Positions 7,701-13,888 of a stretch of 18,192 nt of DNA are shown piece after piece (position 1 is the first letter of the stretch; the number at the start of each line of letters is the position of its first letter). A model generated the notes under the pieces. The model made no database searches and was not told the origin of the DNA. It saw only the letters and a program-made list of their open reading frames with translations. The translations under genes were made by a program, and so were the position numbers. The stretch comes from Myxococcales bacterium (GTDB lineage Bacteria > Myxococcota > Polyangia > Fen-1088): NCBI GenBank assembly GCA_003155465.1, contig PMCR01000286.1, positions 1-18,192 on the forward strand. Reading direction: 5' to 3'.

Positions 7701-10526
7701 GTCCCAGCGCGAGCGCGTGATGGTGAGCTTCACCCCCTGGGCCGCGCGGCGTTTGCCGTCGGGTGTGAGGGCCACCGCCTGGATGGCAAAGGGCGCATCC
7801 GCCTTCTGCACGAATTCCTCGCTGTGCAGGCCCAGGTAGAGAGATGATTGATGCATGACCAGGGCCTGGCGGGCGGTGACCGCCTCGCCGCGGCTGTCGG
7901 TCACCGTGGCCTCGACCAGGTAGTCCTGCGGGCCCGCCAGCTTCTTGTCATCGTCGCGAGCCGACGCCTGCGCGCGCCCATCCCCGTCGAGATCGCTCTC
8001 GCCGTCCTGCACGAACGAAGAGAACGAGCGCTCCTCGTTGCGCGACCAGTACGCGCCTTCCTCCCACAGGGCGACTAGATCCTGAAACGAGTACTGTTCA
8101 AACTCGGGGAAACTCGGCGTGTGGGCCCGTCGGCGGATTCCCCACTTGAGCTTGCCGCCGCGCAAGGGCGCCCCGTAGAGATAGGCGGCTTCCACCTTGA
8201 AGGAGATTTTCTGACCGAAGAAGAGGTTCTTCTTGCCCGCGGCCAGCTTGACCTCGAAGCTACGCGGTCGGTACTCCTCGACGGAAAACTTGTCGGAGAA
8301 GGTCTGCCCAAGCACGGTGCCCTTGACCCGGTAGTCGCCCAGGCGCGCCTCGGGGTCCAGATCCAGATCGCGATGGAACCCGCCGAACCCACTTTGCGCC
8401 ACGTCCTCCTCGACGAGAGTGGTGCCGCGCGGATCCTCGATCACCAGGTGCACCTTCTTCGCCTTGGCGGGCACGCGCATCTTGCCGGCCAGGTCGATGG
8501 CACGAACCAGCCCGCGCAGGTGCACAGTATCGCCGGGACGATACAGGCCGCGGTCCGACTGGAGGAAGCCGCGCACGCGCAGATCGCTGCCCGCGTGTTC
8601 CTCATTGACGCCGAAGTTCCATGCCTGCAGGCCGCTCGACCAGTTGGTGTCGAGCACGGCCAAGTCGTCCCCGGTCTGCGCAGTCACAATCATGCGCCGG
8701 TCGCCGCGGCTGTCCCAGTCCTCGTACGCCTCGTTGTGGTCGTCGCCATCGCCCTGCGGGGCTTTGGGCGCCATTTGCAACAACTTGGCCACACCCGGCG
8801 CCACCACGGTACCGTCGGCCGCAGTGCTGGCGGAAAAGCGCACCTTGCCCTTGAGATCGCGGATGCGCACCGTCGCACCCGCCACCGGCTGGCCATCAGA
8901 CAACCGCACCACCCAGACCAGCGAAGCGGCGTCGCCCACCTTGGCCAGCAGGCCCAGGTCAGTCACATTGGCCAGCACGCGACGCTGGCGCTCGCGTGCC
9001 TCGGGTTTCAGCTCGCGCGAGTCGATCTCCAGCAGGTACACACCCCCGGGCGCCAGCCCGGCCTGTGCCGCCGCGGCGGGAGCGTCCGTCTCATGAGCCG
9101 GGGGTTCTTCGACCGAAGCCTCCTGCCCCGCCGGCGCGGGTCGGGGCGCGCCGGCGCAAACCGAGGCCAGCACCAGACTGTCGTCATGCCACTTGTTCTT
9201 TACCGATCCGGTGGTCTTGATGCGTAGGCGGGCCGGCCGCACGCCCAGCTCACGGTAGTCGACCGGCTTGTCCTCGCTGCCGTACCAGGAATCGAAGTTC
9301 ACCGGGCCGCCGAGAAGCGTGGCCAGCTTGGCCTCGGCGATGCGCGCGCAGGTCACGCCAAACGCGTGCAGGTTGCGCGTCCACACCGCGTAGCGACCGC
9401 TGCTGCGCTCGACCGCGTAGATGCCACGTTCCACGCGCAGGCGCGGTCCTGCGTCGCCGGCCTGGAAGGCGCGCCGTTCGTCAGCCCCCAGCTTCTGGCC
9501 GAAGACATCCTTGATCTCACCGGCAATCACCAGGTTGTACCAGGTCGAGGGTTCGAGATTGCCCTTCCATGAGTGAATCGTGTGCAGACCGTTGGCCTCG
9601 AAGCTGGGTTGCGCCTTGGCCTGGTCGCCACCCATGTCCAGTTTGACGTGCCGGCGGACCTGCTCGGGATCGACCGGCGTGGAGAACTCGACCTTCACCA
9701 CCGCTTCGTCGGGAATGACGTCGTGGCCCTCGGGAGCAACCTTGACCACGCGCAAGGGACCGTAGGTTTGGAACGCCGACTCCGTGTCTTCGGCCAGGCC
9801 TTCGCCGCCGACCAGAGGCAGAAGGCCGGCCCGGCAGTGCAGCTTGTGGCCAGCGCCTAGCTCCAGCTTCTCCACCGGCGCTAGGCGCACCAGCGTGCCC
9901 CTGCCCGGCCCGGATTCCTGCCCGTCGCCATCCGACTCTTCCGTGCTGGCGACGGCCGGCGCGCCCACGCGGGCTTCAACCTTTTTGCCCCGGTCGGCGA
10001 TGAACTGACAGCCCTTGGCCACCTCCACCGGATCGACCGGCTCGCTGAAGTCGATCCGAAGAACGGGCTCTCGACCCTGGAACTGCGGGCCAGGCGCCGC
10101 GAAAGCGACATTCCGCACGCGCAGACGCTGGTACACGAATGAGTCGCCGGCCCACGCCTCCACCTTTGCCATGGTCTTGCCCAAAGCCGCTTGCTCCAGC
10201 GCGACCCGATAGCGAGTGGAGGGTTGCAGCTTCTGCGCCGGCGTGAATACCAGGGTCTGCTGATCCAACCACACCGTCGTGCCGGGCACGCCCGGGGTCA
10301 GCACCACCGGCGGCGGCAGAAGCTGCGCGCCGAGCGCGGAGCCGGGCACCACCGGGCGATCAAAGCTGATGCGCACGCCGACGCGCAGATCCTCAGCTTT
10401 CGCCTCTCCGTGCGGGGTCACCTGCACGACGTGGGCGGCGTCGCTGTTGCGGCAGCCGGCACCGGCCAGCGCGACCCAGGCGAAAACATGAATGCAGAAA
10501 ACGGAATTCTGAAAGCGAGTGGACAC
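4761..10526 (-). CDS. Lipoprotein bacterial alpha-2-macroglobulin (YfhM-like protease trap)
   Basis: This 1921-residue predicted lipoprotein belongs to the bacterial alpha-2-macroglobulins, which trap attacking proteases in the periplasm. A GTG start at 10524-10526 follows a long ribosome site (10530-10542). The signal peptide ends at Cys25 (LAGAGC), with an unusual Gly at -3. In order: Ig-like MG domains with repeated 'FSxPVDPxxV' strands (about 50-450), an MG2 domain starting near 650 (SDRGLYRPGD), the bait-position segment (about 1195-1222, extremely acidic and Gly-rich), the A2M domain (TAYWNPALVT near 1232), and the thioester domain with Gly-Cys-Leu-Glu-Gln, thioester residues Cys1442 and Gln1445. 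A C-terminal MG10-like domain starts near 1763. Further Asp-rich loops lie at about 592-610 and 843-850. The frame is open to 11006, but that part overlaps the divergent methyltransferase and precedes the signal peptide. The protein is longer than E. coli YfhM (about 1650 residues). pbpC follows directly. Confidence 0.93.
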   Translation of the reverse strand: MSTRFQNSVFCIHVFAWVALAGAGCRNSDAAHVVQVTPHGEAKAEDLRVGVRISFDRPVVPGSALGAQLLPPPVVLTPGVPGTTVWLDQQTLVFTPAQKLQPSTRYRVALEQAALGKTMAKVEAWAGDSFVYQRLRVRNVAFAAPGPQFQGREPVLRIDFSEPVDPVEVAKGCQFIADRGKKVEARVGAPAVASTEESDGDGQESGPGRGTLVRLAPVEKLELGAGHKLHCRAGLLPLVGGEGLAEDTESAFQTYGPLRVVKVAPEGHDVIPDEAVVKVEFSTPVDPEQVRRHVKLDMGGDQAKAQPSFEANGLHTIHSWKGNLEPSTWYNLVIAGEIKDVFGQKLGADERRAFQAGDAGPRLRVERGIYAVERSSGRYAVWTRNLHAFGVTCARIAEAKLATLLGGPVNFDSWYGSEDKPVDYRELGVRPARLRIKTTGSVKNKWHDDSLVLASVCAGAPRPAPAGQEASVEEPPAHETDAPAAAAQAGLAPGGVYLLEIDSRELKPEARERQRRVLANVTDLGLLAKVGDAASLVWVVRLSDGQPVAGATVRIRDLKGKVRFSASTAADGTVVAPGVAKLLQMAPKAPQGDGDDHNEAYEDWDSRGDRRMIVTAQTGDDLAVLDTNWSSGLQAWNFGVNEEHAGSDLRVRGFLQSDRGLYRPGDTVHLRGLVRAIDLAGKMRVPAKAKKVHLVIEDPRGTTLVEEDVAQSGFGGFHRDLDLDPEARLGDYRVKGTVLGQTFSDKFSVEEYRPRSFEVKLAAGKKNLFFGQKISFKVEAAYLYGAPLRGGKLKWGIRRRAHTPSFPEFEQYSFQDLVALWEEGAYWSRNEERSFSSFVQDGESDLDGDGRAQASARDDDKKLAGPQDYLVEATVTDSRGEAVTARQALVMHQSSLYLGLHSEEFVQKADAPFAIQAVALTPDGKRRAAQGVKLTITRSRWDCSGMGRCERKVEAPVVTRTVDIPETGPAVERVELHQPGSYNVSLQAGDGRGGQAIASDSIYVVGKGEAFWSGDEGARMTLVSSRPKYKSGDTAKLVAQANLPGALALVTLERDGVMQHQIKRLETSGEAIEIPVEARFAPNVYAAVTLVRGRIGAGEEGKPQFKMGMVNLEVDSSDRRLEVTVDTDRPSYRPGETVSATVKVRNRQGAPVKAELALAAADEGVLQIAGYKTPDPLPTFYRSWGLGVNSSTTWNRIAQVRDPSQGSDDEGEGGDAGGDEGGRIRSRFMATAYWNPALVTATDGTAHVTFIAPDNLTAFRVMAVAADRGERFGSGEKRFTVNKPLQAMPALPRFLTTGDVFKATVVVHNNTKEPAKVTVSAAVTGGVHLSGEASQVIDVPASGAAPAVFLAVAAEGEASFTFRASGNGEADAVVTKLTVEVPSTSETTLVGEGSTAKRAEHPLPKVAGVLPGRARLEVVVDTTGLSRLDEGLSYLVGYPYGCLEQTTSKVVPMVAVGDLAASLDLPEVNQAKLKRFVTTGIGKILRHQHEDGGFGLWIGAPTEEHYTAFGLWGLAVARRSGWNVDQAALDNGARWLRSSLARSKNQDGYHYMGVAGAQAFALYVLAELAGDKIGPGADAALLSKLVAERSKLPRYGRAFLARALARMDRKDEAKKVLDEILSEAGAGNGPLTIGESHDNDLSWYWSSDTRTSAIVLGALIEVDPKHPAVQRLSEGLLAARNQGRWENTQENLYSLVALADLARARASSGGARITVTAGGKSLYAGVLKGTEVRRLAVPADGLGAGNLVIESDGVPVYYLARLHSVRALDPAARQAGLTVGREYLDGENGRPLTQAKVGQLVKVRLTIQSPSSRSHVAVVDRLPAGLEPVLTRFKAADEEDDGEGSIRWWWMASRTRWQNQQLHDDRVELFADVLVAGETTHEYLTRAMSAGSFIAPGTLAEMMYKPTVNGRSAGGTLRIVR

Positions 10527-10529
10527 GTT

Positions 10530-10542
10530 CCTTCCTCCCTCC
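10530..10542 (-). promoter_or_regulatory. Strong ribosome binding site deciding the macroglobulin GTG start
   Basis: On the minus strand this reads GGAGGGAGGAAGG, ending three bases before the GTG at 10524-10526, with the central GGAGG about 7-8 bases from it. No comparable site precedes any other in-frame start up to 11006, and the signal peptide begins right at this GTG. Confidence 0.75.
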
Positions 10543-10557
10543 AACTGGCTACCCAAC

Positions 10558-10586
10558 ATCGTGCGGGGGCGCAGACCCGGCGTCAA
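10558..10586 (-). promoter_or_regulatory. Candidate sigma-70 promoter of the macroglobulin-pbpC operon
   Basis: On the minus strand TTGACG (10581-10586, 5 of 6 matches to the -35 consensus) is exactly 17 bases from CACGAT (10558-10563, a weak -10 element). Transcription would begin near 10551, giving a leader of about 25 bases that just contains the ribosome site. The geometry is good but the -10 match is poor. Confidence 0.4.
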
Positions 10587-10688
10587 TAGAAGGGGGCGCC
10601 CCGGAATCCTGCGGCAAGCCGGGCGCAGGAGCGGACCACCCCGGCCACCGGAACCGGTCACGGATTTCCCAAGAACGAGATCAGCCCT

Positions 10689-10718
10689 TTGTTCGTCGTC
10701 CGACCCAGGGCGTAGTAT
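10689..10718 (+). promoter_or_regulatory. Candidate promoter of the methyltransferase gene
   Basis: TTGTTC (10689-10694) and TAGTAT (10713-10718) are separated by 18 bases. A start about seven bases after the -10 element falls on the ATG at 10725, so the message would be leaderless. This fits the lack of a ribosome site before that ATG. Weak evidence, from motif match only. Confidence 0.27.
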
Positions 10719-10724
10719 GCCCCC

Positions 10725-13301
10725 ATGGGTCGCTCCAAGGCCAGTGCTCGGCGCAGGCCGGCAGAAATGCCGCTCGACGCGGACTTCGAGCATAGGCTGT
10801 CCTGCTGGCGTTGCGAGCTTGCCGCCATGATGGTCCGCCACGAGCAGGAACGAGATCCACTTGTTCTGTCGGCCGCGGCCCAGCGAATCCTGCATCGGAT
10901 CATCTTCTTGCGCATTTGCGAAGAGCTGGGTTTCGAGGAATTCGGTGCCCTCAATGCGATGGCGAACCACGACGATGGCTTCTGGCCGATATTCATGCAG
11001 AAGCACGAGCGCCGCTATCGCCGCGTCTATGAGGGCATCCTCTTTCCCCGCTGCGCGCAGGACGATCCAATGGGCATTGAAGGCAGACTGCGCGTGTGGC
11101 GGCTCACGGGCCCGGTCTTTCGAGACATCGTGCAGGCCCTCTACTTCCCCAGCCCCTATCGGTTCGACGTGTTACCGCTGCAACTTCTCGGTGGCATCTA
11201 CGAAAAATACCTCGGCAAGCGGCTGCTGGTTGTGGGCGACAAGGTCCACGACCAGCCCAAGCCAGAGTACCAACGGAGCAAGGGTGCGGTCTATACGCCG
11301 CCCTGGGTGGTGCGCAGGGTGGTCAGACGAACCCTGGCGCCACTCACCGACGACGTGGACCCGGATCGGATCCTCGCTTTGCGCGTCCTTGACCCCGCGT
11401 GCGGATGCGCCAGTTTTCTGCTCGGCGCGTACGATCACCTAGAGCGGGCGATCCTCGACTGGTTTGCCGCGCACCCGCGGGACCAACGCCGCCCGCAGTA
11501 CCTGATGGAAGGGGACGACGAACCGGGATTGTCAGCGACCACGGCTCGCCGGATCATCGGTGGGTGCCTGTTCGGGCTGGACATCGACGCGGGGGCAGTC
11601 GAGGTGGCACGGATGTCCCTTGCTCTGCGTATGCTTGAGCGTTGCGCTCGGGATGAGGAGGCAGAACCCAGGGATCTGCTTGCCGGGATCGGCAAGAACA
11701 TTCGGCATGGCAACTTCTTGGTGGAGCCCGACATCTTGAGCCTGGGGTTTGATGCCGGCGCGATCAAGCGCACCATGCCCTTCCGCTTCGCCGATCCCAA
11801 GCATGGGTTCGGGAAAATTCTCCGCGCTGGCGGGTTCGACGCGGTGGTGGGGAACCCGCCCTACATCGAGGTCAAGCGGTACAAGGACTGGATGCCGGAC
11901 ATGTACCGCTACCTCAAGCAAGAAGGTCGCTACCAGACGGCGACAGAAGGCAAGACCGACATCTCCATGCCGTTCATGGAGCGGGCGGTGAAACTCCTCC
12001 GACCGGCAGGCCGCCTCGGCTTCATCATGCAGAACCGCTTCTTCAAGACCGAATACGGCGAGCTGGCGCGGCGATGGCTGCGTCGCAATTCGCTCCTCGA
12101 ATCAGTCGACGACTTCCGCGACATCCAGATCTTCGCGGGCCGCACCACCTATACGGCGATTCTGGTTGTGCAGCCGGGCAGCCGATCCTGCACGTATCGC
12201 AGCTTCGCCGACCACGCCGGCGCTGCCGCTGATCGGCCCTCGGTGCGCACCACGGTCAAGCTCGACGACCTCGATGACGGAGTCTGGTCGCTCGATCAAC
12301 CCGACCTTCTCGATGTTCACCGCGAACTCGCCCGCAGGCACGGCACCATCGGTCAGCATCGCGAGATGTCGATCTCGGTCGGCCTGCAGACCCTCTATGG
12401 GAAAATCTACCAGCTCCAGGCGGTGGCGATAGGTCCGCGCACCGTTCGTGCGCGCAACGGCGAAGGTGCCGAAGCGGTGTTCGAGCGGAAGGCCCTGCGG
12501 CCGCTCTGTCGCAACCGTGGCTTCTACCCGTTCCGCCGCGACAACGCCGACGCGTGGGTCATCTTTCCCTATGAGGTGACAGGCGACGACTTCCGCGAGA
12601 TCCGCTGGGCAGAGTGGAAAGAGCGGTTCCCGCAGACCGCGCACTACCTCGAGCAGAACCGTGCGACGTTGCGCGAGAAGGTCGAACTGGAGGACGGCAA
12701 AGACCGCTGGCACCTGTACACGCGCCCGCAAAACCTGGTGGCGCAAGCCCGCCCGAAGGTTCTATTCCCTTCGACCATCGAGGACACGCTCGCAACCGCA
12801 GATTCTGGCGGCGAGGTGTATCAGGACAACGTTCGCGTCAACTCACTCGCCGTTCCCGGCCTCGATCAAGTGGCGCTCGCGGCCGTGATCAACTCAACCA
12901 CTTTCAGTGCACTGGCCCTGGCCAAGGCTGGCCTGAGCGACTCGGGATGGCGCCAATTCAACCGGCAGTTTGCGGAACTCGTCCCGTTTCCCCTGCGGCG
13001 GCTCAAGGAGCAAGCAAGTGCGGCGCGGCTAGCCTCGCTCGGCGCGCGCATCCAAGGCCTGCAAGAGGAGTTGCTGACAACCAGGGGAGAGAGCCAACTG
13101 GAGGCGGTGCGTGGCGGCCTGACAGGCTTGTGGGAGGATCTCGACGCCGAGGTGGACCGCCTGTACCAGTTGACCAAAGCCGAGCACGAGGTCATCGCGC
13201 GCTATCCCCGGCTGGTCTCACGCCTCGGGCTTCCTCTGCGTGCCGCGGACGGGTCGAAAGATGGCAAGGTCAGCAAGTTCACTCGATGGTCGAGTCAGTG
13301 A
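10725..13301 (+). CDS. Type IIG-like N6-adenine DNA methyltransferase without nuclease domain
   Basis: This 858-residue protein matches the methylase plus target-recognition part of Eco57I/type IIG restriction-modification enzymes, which methylate adenine with S-adenosylmethionine. Residues about 35-110 are a helical region (QRILHRIIFLRICEELG) like the connector that normally follows a nuclease. Motif X is GAVYTPPWVV (187-196), motif I is DPACGCASF (223-231) and catalytic motif IV is NPPY (377-380). The C-terminal third looks like a target-recognition domain (FYPFRRDNADAW; RPKVLFPSTIEDT; INSTTF). Motif I normally reads DPACGSGSF, so two positions differ. No PD-ExK nuclease is visible, and only 198 bases separate the start from the divergent macroglobulin, so the nuclease is absent. 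No partner nuclease gene lies in the window. ATG 10725 has a poor ribosome site; ATG 10767 (MPLDADFEHR) is an alternative. It could act as an orphan methylase or as part of a split system. Confidence 0.88.
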   Translation: MGRSKASARRRPAEMPLDADFEHRLSCWRCELAAMMVRHEQERDPLVLSAAAQRILHRIIFLRICEELGFEEFGALNAMANHDDGFWPIFMQKHERRYRRVYEGILFPRCAQDDPMGIEGRLRVWRLTGPVFRDIVQALYFPSPYRFDVLPLQLLGGIYEKYLGKRLLVVGDKVHDQPKPEYQRSKGAVYTPPWVVRRVVRRTLAPLTDDVDPDRILALRVLDPACGCASFLLGAYDHLERAILDWFAAHPRDQRRPQYLMEGDDEPGLSATTARRIIGGCLFGLDIDAGAVEVARMSLALRMLERCARDEEAEPRDLLAGIGKNIRHGNFLVEPDILSLGFDAGAIKRTMPFRFADPKHGFGKILRAGGFDAVVGNPPYIEVKRYKDWMPDMYRYLKQEGRYQTATEGKTDISMPFMERAVKLLRPAGRLGFIMQNRFFKTEYGELARRWLRRNSLLESVDDFRDIQIFAGRTTYTAILVVQPGSRSCTYRSFADHAGAAADRPSVRTTVKLDDLDDGVWSLDQPDLLDVHRELARRHGTIGQHREMSISVGLQTLYGKIYQLQAVAIGPRTVRARNGEGAEAVFERKALRPLCRNRGFYPFRRDNADAWVIFPYEVTGDDFREIRWAEWKERFPQTAHYLEQNRATLREKVELEDGKDRWHLYTRPQNLVAQARPKVLFPSTIEDTLATADSGGEVYQDNVRVNSLAVPGLDQVALAAVINSTTFSALALAKAGLSDSGWRQFNRQFAELVPFPLRRLKEQASAARLASLGARIQGLQEELLTTRGESQLEAVRGGLTGLWEDLDAEVDRLYQLTKAEHEVIARYPRLVSRLGLPLRAADGSKDGKVSKFTRWSSQ

Positions 13302-13647
13302 CTGTGATCGGCGTATCGTCGTGCGCTGAAATCTGCGTGAAGGCTTCGGGAATACAGCTTTCCGGCGTGCCGGTCCCCACCACCGTCGTGGGACTCGACA
13401 CATCATCGAGTTGCGCCTCGCTCGGAATCGGACACTGACCTTCGGGATTGCCGGGCTCGCCGGGTTGGATCGGCACCACGATGCTGCCCGAGCCGCCCGT
13501 GCCCCCCGAGCCTTCCGAGCCCCCGGAACCGCACGCGCTGAAGAGTGCGGCGGCACCGATGGCGCAAGCGTGCCGTCGAAACAAACGACCAACTCTTCGT
13601 TGAGCCAAGGGCCTCGATCGTGGCGCTCTCCTCCCTGGCCCGATCAT
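13279..13647 (-). CDS. Small predicted lipoprotein with Gly/Ser linker
   Basis: This short protein (122 residues from the ATG) has an Arg-rich start, a hydrophobic stretch and a lipobox LFSAC (anchor Cys39), then a flexible GSGGSEGSGGTGGSGS linker. The remaining 65 or so residues are acidic and Thr/Ser/Pro-rich with two cysteines (in GQCPIP and ESCIPE) that could form a disulfide. It is probably exported and lipid-anchored; no known domain is recognised. The start is uncertain. The ATG at 13645-13647 gives a long 24-residue basic leader, and its TTATGAT context looks like a -10 box. The TTG at 13606-13608 gives a more typical 24-residue signal peptide and has GAGG just upstream. A still longer frame begins at 13746. 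Its last 23 bases overlap, tail to tail, the end of the methyltransferase gene. Confidence 0.65.
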   Translation of the reverse strand: MIGPGRRAPRSRPLAQRRVGRLFRRHACAIGAAALFSACGSGGSEGSGGTGGSGSIVVPIQPGEPGNPEGQCPIPSEAQLDDVSSPTTVVGTGTPESCIPEAFTQISAHDDTPITVTDSTIE

Positions 13648-13797
13648 AACAGAGATCCCGCGCCGTCGGTGGCTGTCTTCCCTCGACGTGATCCACGCCG
13701 GGCAGGACACCCTTCCCCTCGCGCGCAAGATCCGGGCGGTCAGCATTTCACGCCTGGGCGACGCCAGGTAGATCTCCGACCAGCGTCATGCCCCTGT

Positions 13798-13820
13798 GCC
13801 AGGCATTTGCCGTGCCTGGC
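13798..13820. repeat. Inverted repeat GCCAGGCA/TGCCTGGC
   Basis: GCCAGGCA (13798-13805) and TGCCTGGC (13813-13820) form an 8-base-pair stem with a 7-base loop. The same spacer has related words (CGTGCCTGGCCACG, CGGCACCTGGCC), so it looks like a GTGCCTGGCAC-type palindromic repeat region. No T-run follows on either strand. Confidence 0.5.
13803..13817 (-). promoter_or_regulatory. Sigma-54-like -24/-12 site upstream of the lipoprotein gene
   Basis: On the minus strand the site reads AGGCACG, four bases, ATGC. The sigma-54 consensus is TGGCACG, four bases, TTGC, and the essential GG and GC are exactly 10 bases apart. A start near 13790 would leave a leader of about 140-180 bases before the lipoprotein. 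The match overlaps the hairpin at 13798-13820, so it may be a by-product of that palindrome. No sigma-54 activator gene is present in the window. Confidence 0.25.
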
Positions 13821-13824
13821 CACG

Positions 13825-13855
13825 TCCCCACCCGGCACCTGGCCTTGGCGCTTGT
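13825..13855 (+). repeat. 31-base element, intergenic copy
   Basis: It runs from TCCCCACCCGGCACC to GGCGCTTGT and matches 15788-15818 at 30 of 31 positions in the same orientation (T at 13845 where the other copy has C). It lies in the spacer between the lipoprotein and peptidase-MA genes, next to the hairpin at 13798-13820. Such a match is far beyond chance for 18 kb. Confidence 0.7.
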
Positions 13856-13888
13856 GACCACCCCACCCGCCGACGCGGGCGTGGCCTG

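Noticed and set aside
10527..11006. Extension of the macroglobulin frame upstream to an ATG at 11006
   Set aside because: It precedes the signal peptide, runs antisense through the well-supported methyltransferase, and lacks a ribosome site. The GTG at 10526 has a very strong one.
13648..13746. Longer lipoprotein starting at an ATG at 13746
   Set aside because: It would put about 70 residues before the lipobox cysteine, which does not fit a signal peptide.
13866..13879. CCCGC/GCGGG stem after the peptidase-MA gene as a terminator
   Set aside because: The stem is only 5 base pairs and is not followed by a T-run on the transcript strand, so it is not convincing in such GC-rich DNA.
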